Assembly: GCA_029867005.1 (NCBI GenBank)
Contig: CP123443.1
Coordinates: forward strand, 1,550,001-1,614,000
Length of the DNA: 64,000 nucleotides
Direction of reading: 5' to 3'
Origin: Candidatus Haliotispira prima
GTDB taxonomy: Bacteria > Spirochaetota > Spirochaetia > SP-2023
In this document: in pieces, positions 35,610 through 43,025 of the stretch
How positions within the stretch are numbered: position 1 is the stretch's first letter
Layout: each line of letters starts with the position of its first letter
Program-made: the position numbers and the translations under genes
The notes under the pieces: generated by a model
The model's input: only the letters and a program-made list of their open reading frames with translations
Databases searched by the model: none
Told to the model about the DNA's origin: nothing

Positions 35610-36026
35610 CTATTCCCAAACGGTTTCGCTCATGGTTTGGTACAGTCCAATGGCATCATCAATAAAGTCACTCATAACTTCCAAGGCATCTTCCGCCTTT
35701 TCTCCGCTGTAGTCATGTGAGGTTCCAATTCGGGCCTTGGAGTAAACCAGCCATTGCTCTAAAGGAGATACAAACAGATTATTTTCGGATGCCAAACGCA
35801 AAATAGGTTTCGGGCTATTCGGAACTTCCGGGATTCCCAATTCTTCGCTCAGGTACCGCTTTAAAACCTTCCATAAACAATCCCAACACGTTTCAAAACG
35901 GTGAATGACCGACTCGGCAACAGCTTCCTTTATCAACTCAGGAAGGGCCATATCAGGGTTCTGATAGTTTTCAAACTGCACTTTCAAATGTTGTAGTGCC
36001 TTCCGAAAATTGTCGTATTCCATCAT
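35610..36026 (-). CDS. HEPN-domain protein (HepT/HI0074-like), partner of the MNT-HsdS fusion
   Basis: 138 residues, HI0074-like nucleotidyltransferase substrate-binding family. YDNFRKALQHLKVQFEN, ESVIHRFETCWDCLWKVLKRYL and the HEPN motif ARIGTSHDY (Arg99-x4-His104-x-Tyr106). In HepT/MntA modules HEPN is the RNase toxin and MNT the antitoxin that AMPylates the Tyr of Rx4HxY; both key residues are present. It follows hsdM by 3 bases and precedes the MNT-HsdS fusion by 46 bases, so toxin and antitoxin are built into the restriction operon. Confidence 0.85.
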   Translation of the reverse strand: MMEYDNFRKALQHLKVQFENYQNPDMALPELIKEAVAESVIHRFETCWDCLWKVLKRYLSEELGIPEVPNSPKPILRLASENNLFVSPLEQWLVYSKARIGTSHDYSGEKAEDALEVMSDFIDDAIGLYQTMSETVWE

Positions 36027-36029
36027 TGA

Positions 36030-37577
36030 TTATTCGCCATAGCCCAAATGTTTCAGGTTCTGCCGAATCACCTCATCCAGCTTGGCCGACTCGTCCATTT
36101 GCGTGTAGAGCGTCCGGCTCATTTCGGTCATTTTGGTCTCAAAAGGGATACCATCGTCTTCGAGCAGTGCCGCGCCGACATAGCGGCCCGGCGTGAGTAC
36201 GTAGTCGTGCTTGCGCATCTCTTCGAGTTTGGCGGATTTACAGTAGCCCGGTTGGTCTTCGTAGGCCCCGTCTTTCTCTGCACCACGCCCGCCCGGCCCG
36301 GCCCGCCAGGCGTGGTAGGTCCGGGCAATAGCCGCAATGTCATCGGCAGCCAGTTCCTTTTGCGTGCGGCTGATCATGGAGCCGATCTTGCGGGCATCGA
36401 TAAAGAGGGTTTCGCCTTCGCGGCTGCGGTAGCCGCGTTCGGCATTGGCCTTTTTGTTTTTGGTGATAAACCACAAGCACACCGGAATCTGCGTGGTGTA
36501 GAAAAGCTGACCGGGCAGCGCAATCATGCAGTCGATAAGGTCGTTTTCCACCATCTTTTGGCGGATGGCCCCTTCGCCTGTGGTATTGGTGGACATGGAA
36601 CCGTTGGCCAGTACAAAGCCCGCAACGCCATTTTCGGAGAGTTTGGAAATAATGTGCAGAATCCAGGCGTAGTTGGCGTTGCCGGTCGGCGGGATTTCGT
36701 AGCCGTTCCAGCGCGGGTCGTGGACCAGTTCGTCCGCTCCCCGCCAGTCCTTGAGGTTAAAGGGCGGGTTGGCCATGATGTAGTCGGCCTTCAAATCCGG
36801 GTGTTGGTCCTTAAAAAACGTGTCGGCGGGGACTTCACCGAGGTTGGCCGAAAGCCCGCGCACCGCAAGGTTCATTTTGGCCAGTTTGTACGTGGTGGCG
36901 GTGAACTCCTGCCCGTACACCGAAATGTCTTTGGTGTTGCCGTGGTGGCTCTGCACAAATTTCAGCGACTGCACAAACATGCCGCCCGACCCGCAGCAGG
37001 GGTCATAGATCTTGCCCTTGTAAGGTTCGATAATCTCGGCAATCAAATTGACCACGCTTTTGGCTGTATAGAACTCGCCGCCCAGCTTCCCTTCCGAGGC
37101 GGCGAACTTGCCTAAAAAGTATTCGTAGACCCGGCCAACGGTATCCTCTTCATGGTCTTCCACCGTGTCGATATTATTGATCGCATCGATTAGGGCGGAA
37201 AGCTTGCTGCCGTCCAGCCCGAGGCGGGAGAAATAGTTGTCCGGCAGCGCGCCCTTTAGCGAGGCATTGCTTTTCTCCACATCTTTCAGGGCCGAGTCGA
37301 TTTTAATGGCAATATCGCCCTGCTTGGCATGCTGTTGGATATAGCTCCAACGGGAGGTTTCCGGCAGATAAAACACATTCTGCATGGTGTAGAACTCCAC
37401 CCTATCGGCGTATTGGCCTTTTCCCTCTGCAAGCAACTCCGCCCGCCGTTCCTCAAACTTGTCCGCAACAAACTTCAGAAAGATCAGGCTCAGCACTACG
37501 TGCTTATATTCGGAGGACTCCACACTGCCACGCAGCCTGTTTGCAGAGTCCCAAAGGGTTTCCTCAAATGATTTCAT
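36030..37577 (-). CDS. hsdM: Type I restriction enzyme, methyltransferase subunit HsdM
   Basis: 515 residues. N-terminal HsdM domain (SFEETLWDSANRLRGSVESSEYKHVVLSLIFLKFVADKFEE), then the N6-adenine methyltransferase core: GEFYTAKSVVNLIAEII, SAM motif YDPCCGSGGMFVQS, VYGQEFTATTYKLAKMNLAV, catalytic MANPPFNLKDW (NPPF), and LPGQLFYTTQIPVCLWFI. It methylates adenine in the HsdS-defined target to protect host DNA. The start overlaps the preceding small gene (ATGA), and HEPN, MNT-HsdS and the rest follow. Normal length. Confidence 0.94.
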   Translation of the reverse strand: MKSFEETLWDSANRLRGSVESSEYKHVVLSLIFLKFVADKFEERRAELLAEGKGQYADRVEFYTMQNVFYLPETSRWSYIQQHAKQGDIAIKIDSALKDVEKSNASLKGALPDNYFSRLGLDGSKLSALIDAINNIDTVEDHEEDTVGRVYEYFLGKFAASEGKLGGEFYTAKSVVNLIAEIIEPYKGKIYDPCCGSGGMFVQSLKFVQSHHGNTKDISVYGQEFTATTYKLAKMNLAVRGLSANLGEVPADTFFKDQHPDLKADYIMANPPFNLKDWRGADELVHDPRWNGYEIPPTGNANYAWILHIISKLSENGVAGFVLANGSMSTNTTGEGAIRQKMVENDLIDCMIALPGQLFYTTQIPVCLWFITKNKKANAERGYRSREGETLFIDARKIGSMISRTQKELAADDIAAIARTYHAWRAGPGGRGAEKDGAYEDQPGYCKSAKLEEMRKHDYVLTPGRYVGAALLEDDGIPFETKMTEMSRTLYTQMDESAKLDEVIRQNLKHLGYGE

Positions 37578-38149
37578 CTTGGCTTTCGCTCCTTTTGGCT
37601 TTCGTTCCTCAATTTGTCGTGCTTTGAAAGCAGCTCGTATTTTTTCGCTGTGTCAGAATTCCCAACTCGGATATGGCATCGTTTTTTTCCACACCAAAAT
37701 AAAAAATTCGATTCTTTAATACTTTTGCTTAGTGCATCTGTTAAGCCCTGTAAATACTTATCAGGGAAATCCGGGACTAGAAGAAGAAAGAGGAACTTTC
37801 GGTTTGAACAGTTTTGCAAATTCTTACCAAGTTCCGAGTAGGCAGGATTACCCAATTGTGCAAAGGCCAGCATCTTGACCGAACCGATAATCTTATCTTT
37901 AATTTCATTTAAAAATTCTAAATATCTTTTTTCACATTTTTTTGAGTTTGGCACAGTTGATTTTAGTTCGATATAGAATACCTTTTCCTGATGAAGAACA
38001 ATACTTTCACATTTTTTGAGCCCATTTTTATTTTTATAATATTCAGACTTTTCCACTTGGTACATATTGTCCGGGTCAAATGGGCCCAACTCCATGCCTG
38101 ATTCCCGGATATAGACAGGTTCCTGCGGGGTACTCCGCGCTGCACTCAT
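37574..38149 (-). CDS. Small protein partnered with the TPR-ATPase; possible nuclease fold
   Basis: 191 residues from ATG 38149, directly after the ATPase stop (TAG, one base, ATG) and overlapping hsdM by 4 bases, so all three are translationally coupled. No named family recognised. A PD-(D/E)XK-like pattern can be suspected: QVEKSEYYKNKNGLKKCES, then VLHQEKVFYIELKSTVPNSKKC (Glu-x-Lys on a strand after a hydrophobic run). ATPase plus small nuclease pairs are frequent in defence (Septu, Gabija, retron-type partners). Function is inference from position and one motif. Confidence 0.6.
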   Translation of the reverse strand: MSAARSTPQEPVYIRESGMELGPFDPDNMYQVEKSEYYKNKNGLKKCESIVLHQEKVFYIELKSTVPNSKKCEKRYLEFLNEIKDKIIGSVKMLAFAQLGNPAYSELGKNLQNCSNRKFLFLLLVPDFPDKYLQGLTDALSKSIKESNFLFWCGKKRCHIRVGNSDTAKKYELLSKHDKLRNESQKERKPR

Positions 38150-38150
38150 C

Positions 38151-41100
38151 CTAGATCCCTTCAAAGCTTTGTTCAAACTGGGCTATTGACTCATCAATAA
38201 TTTCATTGGGGGGAATGTCTTCGCTTAGCAGGTAGCTTTCCGCCTCAATTTTGCCGTTCTTGTCTTGCAGGATGATGCAGGCGGTATCTGTTTCTTTCCG
38301 GGACAGGTGGGCCAATTCATCCAGAACGGTTCGGCTGTGGGCGGCCATAAATATTTGCACGCCTTGGTCTGCCAGTGATACCAAAATTTGTATGAACTGG
38401 CGGACGTAGGCCGGGTGCAGGTTGGCTTCCGGTTCATCTATCAACAGAACGCTGTCGCGTGTGATGCTTCCGTTTTCCAACAACAGCCTGAGCTGTTGGA
38501 TCTTTTTGGTGCCTTCGGCCCCTTGTTCCAGCGGGATGTATTCCCCTGTGCGGGTTTTGTAGCGAAATTCCTGGGAGGGGCCGCCGTCATGGCGTTCTAC
38601 GCTTTCCGGGCCGCCATATTTTGCGGTAAAACAGCCGGATAGTTTGGCTGAATCTACCGTTGTTTGGGGGGGGTCTTTGATGAGTAGTTTTGCGGTGTCG
38701 TAATATTCCGGCTCAAAACTATGAGGGTTGTTGATGATCACTCGGTAGAGGCTCAAAAGTTCTTTGGCCGGCAGACAGACGACATTGCCGATTCGTCTCC
38801 CGCCACTTGACCCCTTTTTAGGGTAGGACAGGCCGGTTTCCTCCTTATATTCTTGGAATTGGGCTGTGATGCGGCAGTCTACAGGTACAGGTACATCGTC
38901 ACCCCGCCACAGGCTGTAGAGCAGCCTAAGCAGCTTGGTTTTGCCCATGCCGTTTTTCCCGATAATCAAATTGATTTGCTGAAACTCCAGGCTGATGGCC
39001 GCAAAGTGCAGGTAGTTTTCCAGCCTGATGCGGCGTATTTTGCGCCCCGTAAAGTCCGCCTGCTGCTGCATAAGCCGCCGAACTTCATCGCGCCGCTCTT
39101 TGATCTCCGGAAGATCGTAGCCCCATTGCAGCACCTGGTTGTAGTCGGCCAGGGCCTTGTCGTATTGGCCTAAACTATGGTAGGCCCGCCCTCGGTTGTC
39201 ATAGGCCGGGGCTTGTTTGGGTTCTAATTTGATAGCTCGGTTATAATCGGCTATCGCTTCCTGATATTGGCCTAAACTATAGTAGGCAAACCCTCGGTTG
39301 TAGTAGGCTTGGGCATCATCGGGTCCTAATTCGATCGCTCGATTAAAATCCGCTATCGCTTCCGGATGTTGTGCTGACTGACCATGAGAAACCCCTCGGT
39401 TATAGTAGGCTTGGGCATCATCGGGTTTTAATTCGATAGCTTGGTTATAATCTTCTATCGCTTCCTGATATTGGCTCAAATTGCCATAGACATTCCCTCG
39501 GTTGTAATAAGCTTCAGCCTGTTTCGGTTCTAATGCGATAGCTCGGTTAAAATCCGCTATCGCTTCCGGATATTGTGCTGACTGACCATAGACAAGCCCT
39601 CGGTTATGATAGGCTTCGGCCTGTTTCGGTTTTAATGCGATCGCTTGGTTAAAATCCGCTATCGCTTTCTGATATTGACCTAAGTTGCCATAGGTTAACC
39701 CCCGGTTGTTATAGGCCACCGCAAGTTTGGGTTCTAATTCGATAGCTTGGTTCAAATCTTCTATCGCTTCCCCCATTTTGCCTAGCTGATTATAGGCAGC
39801 CCCTCGGCTGTTATAGCTTAGGGCCAATTTCGGTTCTAATTCGATAGCTTGGTTAAAATCGGCGAGGGCTTCCAGATCCTTGCCTAAATAGCCATAGGTA
39901 TTCCCCCGGCTGTTATAAGCATTGGCATTATCCGGTTCTAATTTGATAGCTTGGTTAAAATCCTCTATCGCTTCCTCCATTTTGCCTAGCTGATTATAGG
40001 CAACCCCTCGGCTATAATAGGCTGGGGCCGATTTCGGTTCTAATGCGATAGCCCGGTCAAAATCCGCCATCGCTTCCTCTATTTTGCCTAACTGATTATA
40101 GACAAGCCCTCGCCTGCTATAGGCTCGGGCCAATTTCGGTTCTAATGCGATAGCTTGGTTATAATCCTCTATCGCTTCCTCCATTTTGCCTGACTGACAA
40201 TAAGCATCCCCCCGGTCGTTATAGGCTTGGGCATTATCCGGTTCTAATTCGATAGCCCGGTCAAAATCCGCTATCGCTTCCGGATATTGGCCTAAATTGT
40301 AATAGACTACACCTCGATTGTAGTAGGCTAAAGCCAATTTCGGTTCTAATGCGATAGCTTGGTTATAATCTTCTATCGCTTCCTCCATTTTGCCTAACTG
40401 ATTATAGGTAAGCCCTCGGCTGATATAGACTTGGGCCAATTTCGGTTCTAATTCGATCGCTTGATTATAATCCTCTATCTCTTCCTCCATTTTGCCTAAC
40501 TGACTATAGGCAAACCCTCGGCCGATATAGGCTAGTGCCAATTTCGGTTCTAATTCGATAGCTTGGTTATAATCCTCTATCGCTTCCTCCATTTTGCCTA
40601 GCTGATTATAGGCAGCCCCTCGGCTGTTATAGCTTAGGGCCAATTTCGGTTCTAATTCGATAGCTTGGTTAAAATCCGCTATCGCTTCCTCCATTTTGTC
40701 TAACTGATAATAAGCAGCCCCCCGGTCGTTATAGGCTTCGGCATTATCCGGTTCTAATGCGATAGCCCGGTCAAAATCCGCCATCGCTTCCTGATATTGG
40801 CCTAACTGACCATAGGCAAACCCTCGGCTGGTATAGACTTGGGCCAATTTCGGTTCTAATTCGATAGCCCGGTCAAAATCCGCTATTGCTTCCTCCATTT
40901 TGCCTAACTGACTATAGACTAGCCCTCGGTTACTACAGGCCAGCGCATCATCTGGTTTTAATTCGATAGCTTGGTTAAAATCTTTTATCGCTTCCTCCAT
41001 TTTACCTAACTGATTATGGACACGCCCCCGGTTGTTATAGGCTAGTCCCAATTTCGGCTCTAATTCGATAGCCCGATCAAAATCCGCTATTGCTTCCGGA

Positions 41101-41474
41101 TATTGGCCTAAGTCACTATAGATCTTCCCTCGATTGTTATAGGCTAGTGCCAATTTCGGTTCTAATTCGATAGCCCGCTCAAAATCCGCTGTTGCTTCCT
41201 CCATTTTGTCTAACTGATAATAAGCATACCCTCGGTTGTTATAGGCCAGCGCAAATTTGGGATCTAATTGGATAGCTCGATCAAAATCGGCTATGCCTTT
41301 CTGATATTGGCCTAACTCATCATAGCTACCCCCTCGATTACAGTAGGCTTTGGCCAATTTGGGTTCTAATTCGATAGCCCGATCAAAATCGGCAATAGCT
41401 TCCGGATATTGGCCTAAACCGTGGTAGGTCATCCCCCGTTCGTTATAGGCCTCCGCATTATCGGGTTCGTTCAT
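38151..41474 (-). CDS. TPR-repeat protein with C-terminal AAA ATPase domain
   Basis: 1107 residues. Residues 1-about 800 are roughly 23 tandem 34-residue tetratricopeptide repeats (AYNNRGxxYxxLGQYxEAIADFDRAIELEP type), highly alike at DNA level. Then an AAA_21/OLD-like ATPase: RRIRLENYLHFAAISLEF, Walker A IIGKNGMGKTKLLRLL (about 836), Walker B VLLIDEPEANLHP (about 1006), and H-loop MAAHSRTVLDEL. Such ATPases with a sensor array are typical of defence proteins; the TPR arm would bind a partner or phage protein. It lies between hsdS3 and hsdM in the restriction operon, with a 1-base gap to its small partner. Confidence 0.85.
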   Translation of the reverse strand: MNEPDNAEAYNERGMTYHGLGQYPEAIADFDRAIELEPKLAKAYCNRGGSYDELGQYQKGIADFDRAIQLDPKFALAYNNRGYAYYQLDKMEEATADFERAIELEPKLALAYNNRGKIYSDLGQYPEAIADFDRAIELEPKLGLAYNNRGRVHNQLGKMEEAIKDFNQAIELKPDDALACSNRGLVYSQLGKMEEAIADFDRAIELEPKLAQVYTSRGFAYGQLGQYQEAMADFDRAIALEPDNAEAYNDRGAAYYQLDKMEEAIADFNQAIELEPKLALSYNSRGAAYNQLGKMEEAIEDYNQAIELEPKLALAYIGRGFAYSQLGKMEEEIEDYNQAIELEPKLAQVYISRGLTYNQLGKMEEAIEDYNQAIALEPKLALAYYNRGVVYYNLGQYPEAIADFDRAIELEPDNAQAYNDRGDAYCQSGKMEEAIEDYNQAIALEPKLARAYSRRGLVYNQLGKIEEAMADFDRAIALEPKSAPAYYSRGVAYNQLGKMEEAIEDFNQAIKLEPDNANAYNSRGNTYGYLGKDLEALADFNQAIELEPKLALSYNSRGAAYNQLGKMGEAIEDLNQAIELEPKLAVAYNNRGLTYGNLGQYQKAIADFNQAIALKPKQAEAYHNRGLVYGQSAQYPEAIADFNRAIALEPKQAEAYYNRGNVYGNLSQYQEAIEDYNQAIELKPDDAQAYYNRGVSHGQSAQHPEAIADFNRAIELGPDDAQAYYNRGFAYYSLGQYQEAIADYNRAIKLEPKQAPAYDNRGRAYHSLGQYDKALADYNQVLQWGYDLPEIKERRDEVRRLMQQQADFTGRKIRRIRLENYLHFAAISLEFQQINLIIGKNGMGKTKLLRLLYSLWRGDDVPVPVDCRITAQFQEYKEETGLSYPKKGSSGGRRIGNVVCLPAKELLSLYRVIINNPHSFEPEYYDTAKLLIKDPPQTTVDSAKLSGCFTAKYGGPESVERHDGGPSQEFRYKTRTGEYIPLEQGAEGTKKIQQLRLLLENGSITRDSVLLIDEPEANLHPAYVRQFIQILVSLADQGVQIFMAAHSRTVLDELAHLSRKETDTACIILQDKNGKIEAESYLLSEDIPPNEIIDESIAQFEQSFEGI
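39120..41474 (-). repeat. About 23 tandem 102-bp TPR-coding repeats
   Basis: The repeated 102-bp unit is visible throughout, with blocks such as GGTTCTAATTCGATAGC and ATCGCTTCCTCCATTTTGCC (plus strand) recurring. Recombination between units would change TPR number in frame. Confidence 0.9.
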
Positions 41475-41540
41475 TGGGGTGTTCCTCCAAGCTAGTCAAA
41501 GCTGGCTGTATCATACGTTTTTGAGGGGGCAAATGAAAGA

Positions 41541-41558
41541 GACGCAAGGTTTTGCGTC
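41541..41558 (-). terminator. Small hairpin between hsdS3 and the TPR-ATPase
   Basis: GACGCAA, 4-base loop, TTGCGTC. A weak stem with no T run, possibly a processing or attenuation site in the operon. Confidence 0.35.
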
Positions 41559-41569
41559 ATATGCTGCTT

Positions 41570-42829
41570 TTACAGGGGGATTTCCCCCACCCGCAACTTA
41601 CCGGAAATTAGTTTTGGCAGAAGAGTGTCACGGAGTTTGGTGAGCAATGCGTTTTGCTCTTTTAACTCATACAATTTTTCAGTTCTTTTTTCAGATAAAT
41701 GCCAATATTTCTGAAACACCTCTGAATTGGGTATAACCCATTTTTGTTGATGTAACGCATTTCTGTTAATTCCCGGCACAGCAGAATCTGAACCTAATGA
41801 TGCAATATCCATTAAAGAAAATCTTTGATACAACCAATACAAGGGAATTTCTTGGAGCTGCTTTACAAAGAAGACCGTATCAATTGGAAAGAAGTCATCA
41901 TTTTCCCAAAAAATAGAACCAACGGTTCCTTTCCTGCCTACAATAATTCCCGGTCCTTTAACAAGAGCTTCTTTGTGGTATCCACCTATACCACCTGATC
42001 CGTAAACAGGACAAGGCCCCGGTTCTCTAAATTTAGAGGCTAACGCCTTTCCGTAAGCCAATTCAAGCAATTCTCCGATTTGTGCAACCCCCCACCCCCT
42101 CGGAATCCAGCCCATTTCTTTGGTTTCCTGAAAAGAATCAGGGAAAAGCTTCCGGACATCTTCCGGCAACGGTTTCCGGCCCTCTCCGAGGGCCTTGCGC
42201 AATTCCGCCCGTGCTTTGAACTCCTCCGGAATCTCCTTCCCGGCGGCCAGAGCGTTATCGATCACCGGATCAAAGTCCACAAACCAACTTTGAAACAATG
42301 CCTGCGCCATGCCCTCCAATGTTGCATTCATTTGGCGGTTTAGTTCTATTTTGTCATCCAATGAGCCGAGGATGTGGGCTATGGCTTGTTGTTCGGGGAG
42401 GGGTGGGACGGTAATTACTAATTCATGTAATTGGTTTTTACTGACATTTGGAAAAGTGGAGCCTGTAGCTGAAGATAATAATTCCGGAAGCTTAGTATCT
42501 ATGAGACCTTTTAAAAAACTATTATATTCTTTTCCCTCTTTATGTCTAAATGCAGCTAGCCCACGACCTATAGCATAATCTTTATCCGACCAGTTCATTC
42601 TCCCTGTTGTTGAACCTCTCACACAAAATAAAATATCACCAGACTTTGAAAACCTTTTAGGGTCAGTAGTAAATTGAGTCGGATAAGGATGATAACTGCC
42701 AAATTCAGTAGGCCCATTTAACAAAGGAGTACCAATTTCAGTTGAATGACATTCAGTTCCTTTGGGTGACTGCCCCATTTCTATTTCAACTAATTCACCT
42801 AAAGTACTAACTATCCACTCACTCCCCAT
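41570..42829 (-). CDS. hsdS: Type I restriction specificity subunit, copy 3
   Basis: 419 residues from ATG 42829 (GGGAGGG 5 bases upstream; the family pattern MGSEWIVSTLGELVEIEMG begins here, whereas the longer frame to 43081 reads only spacer DNA). TRD1: MGQSPKGTECHSTEIGTPLL, FSKSGDILFCVRGSTTGRMN. Central conserved region LPEQQAIAHILGSLDDKIEL to AGKEIPEEFKARAELRKAL, almost the same as in copies 1 and 2. TRD2: YGKALASKF, PVYGSGGIGGYHKEALVKGP, PIDTVFFVKQL, resembling TRD1 of copy 1. C terminus TKLRDTLLPKLISGKLRVGE. It precedes the TPR-ATPase and follows the 1178-residue gene. Confidence 0.9.
   Translation of the reverse strand: MGSEWIVSTLGELVEIEMGQSPKGTECHSTEIGTPLLNGPTEFGSYHPYPTQFTTDPKRFSKSGDILFCVRGSTTGRMNWSDKDYAIGRGLAAFRHKEGKEYNSFLKGLIDTKLPELLSSATGSTFPNVSKNQLHELVITVPPLPEQQAIAHILGSLDDKIELNRQMNATLEGMAQALFQSWFVDFDPVIDNALAAGKEIPEEFKARAELRKALGEGRKPLPEDVRKLFPDSFQETKEMGWIPRGWGVAQIGELLELAYGKALASKFREPGPCPVYGSGGIGGYHKEALVKGPGIIVGRKGTVGSIFWENDDFFPIDTVFFVKQLQEIPLYWLYQRFSLMDIASLGSDSAVPGINRNALHQQKWVIPNSEVFQKYWHLSEKRTEKLYELKEQNALLTKLRDTLLPKLISGKLRVGEIPL
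42091..42408 (-). repeat. hsdS central conserved segment, copy 3
   Basis: Direct repeat of 24431-24741 and 34471-34785; closest to copy 2 around the KPLPEDVRKLFP codons. Confidence 0.85.
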
Positions 42830-42872
42830 AAGCCCTCCCATTCCTCTTGGGTTTTCTCTCTGTTGCGGTTGA

Positions 42873-42889
42873 ACCCGGCAAAGCCGGGT
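42873..42889 (-). terminator. Hairpin between the 1178-residue gene and hsdS3
   Basis: ACCCGGC, AAA loop, GCCGGGT. A strong GC stem without a T run; it may reduce read-through into hsdS3. Confidence 0.45.
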
Positions 42890-43025
42890 CGGTTTCCGAA
42901 AGCCACCCTCAAAAACAGTAAAAACGGGACTGTGGCCCCATGTAGCCGGACAGTCACCGAAAAAAGCCAAAGTGCTTGCGTTTCTGTTCTCTACAGACAT
43001 TCGGGTGAATTTGTTATGGCCCTTA

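Noticed and set aside
39120..41474. The 102-bp repeats as a CRISPR or satellite array
   Set aside because: They form one open frame with the TPR consensus throughout.
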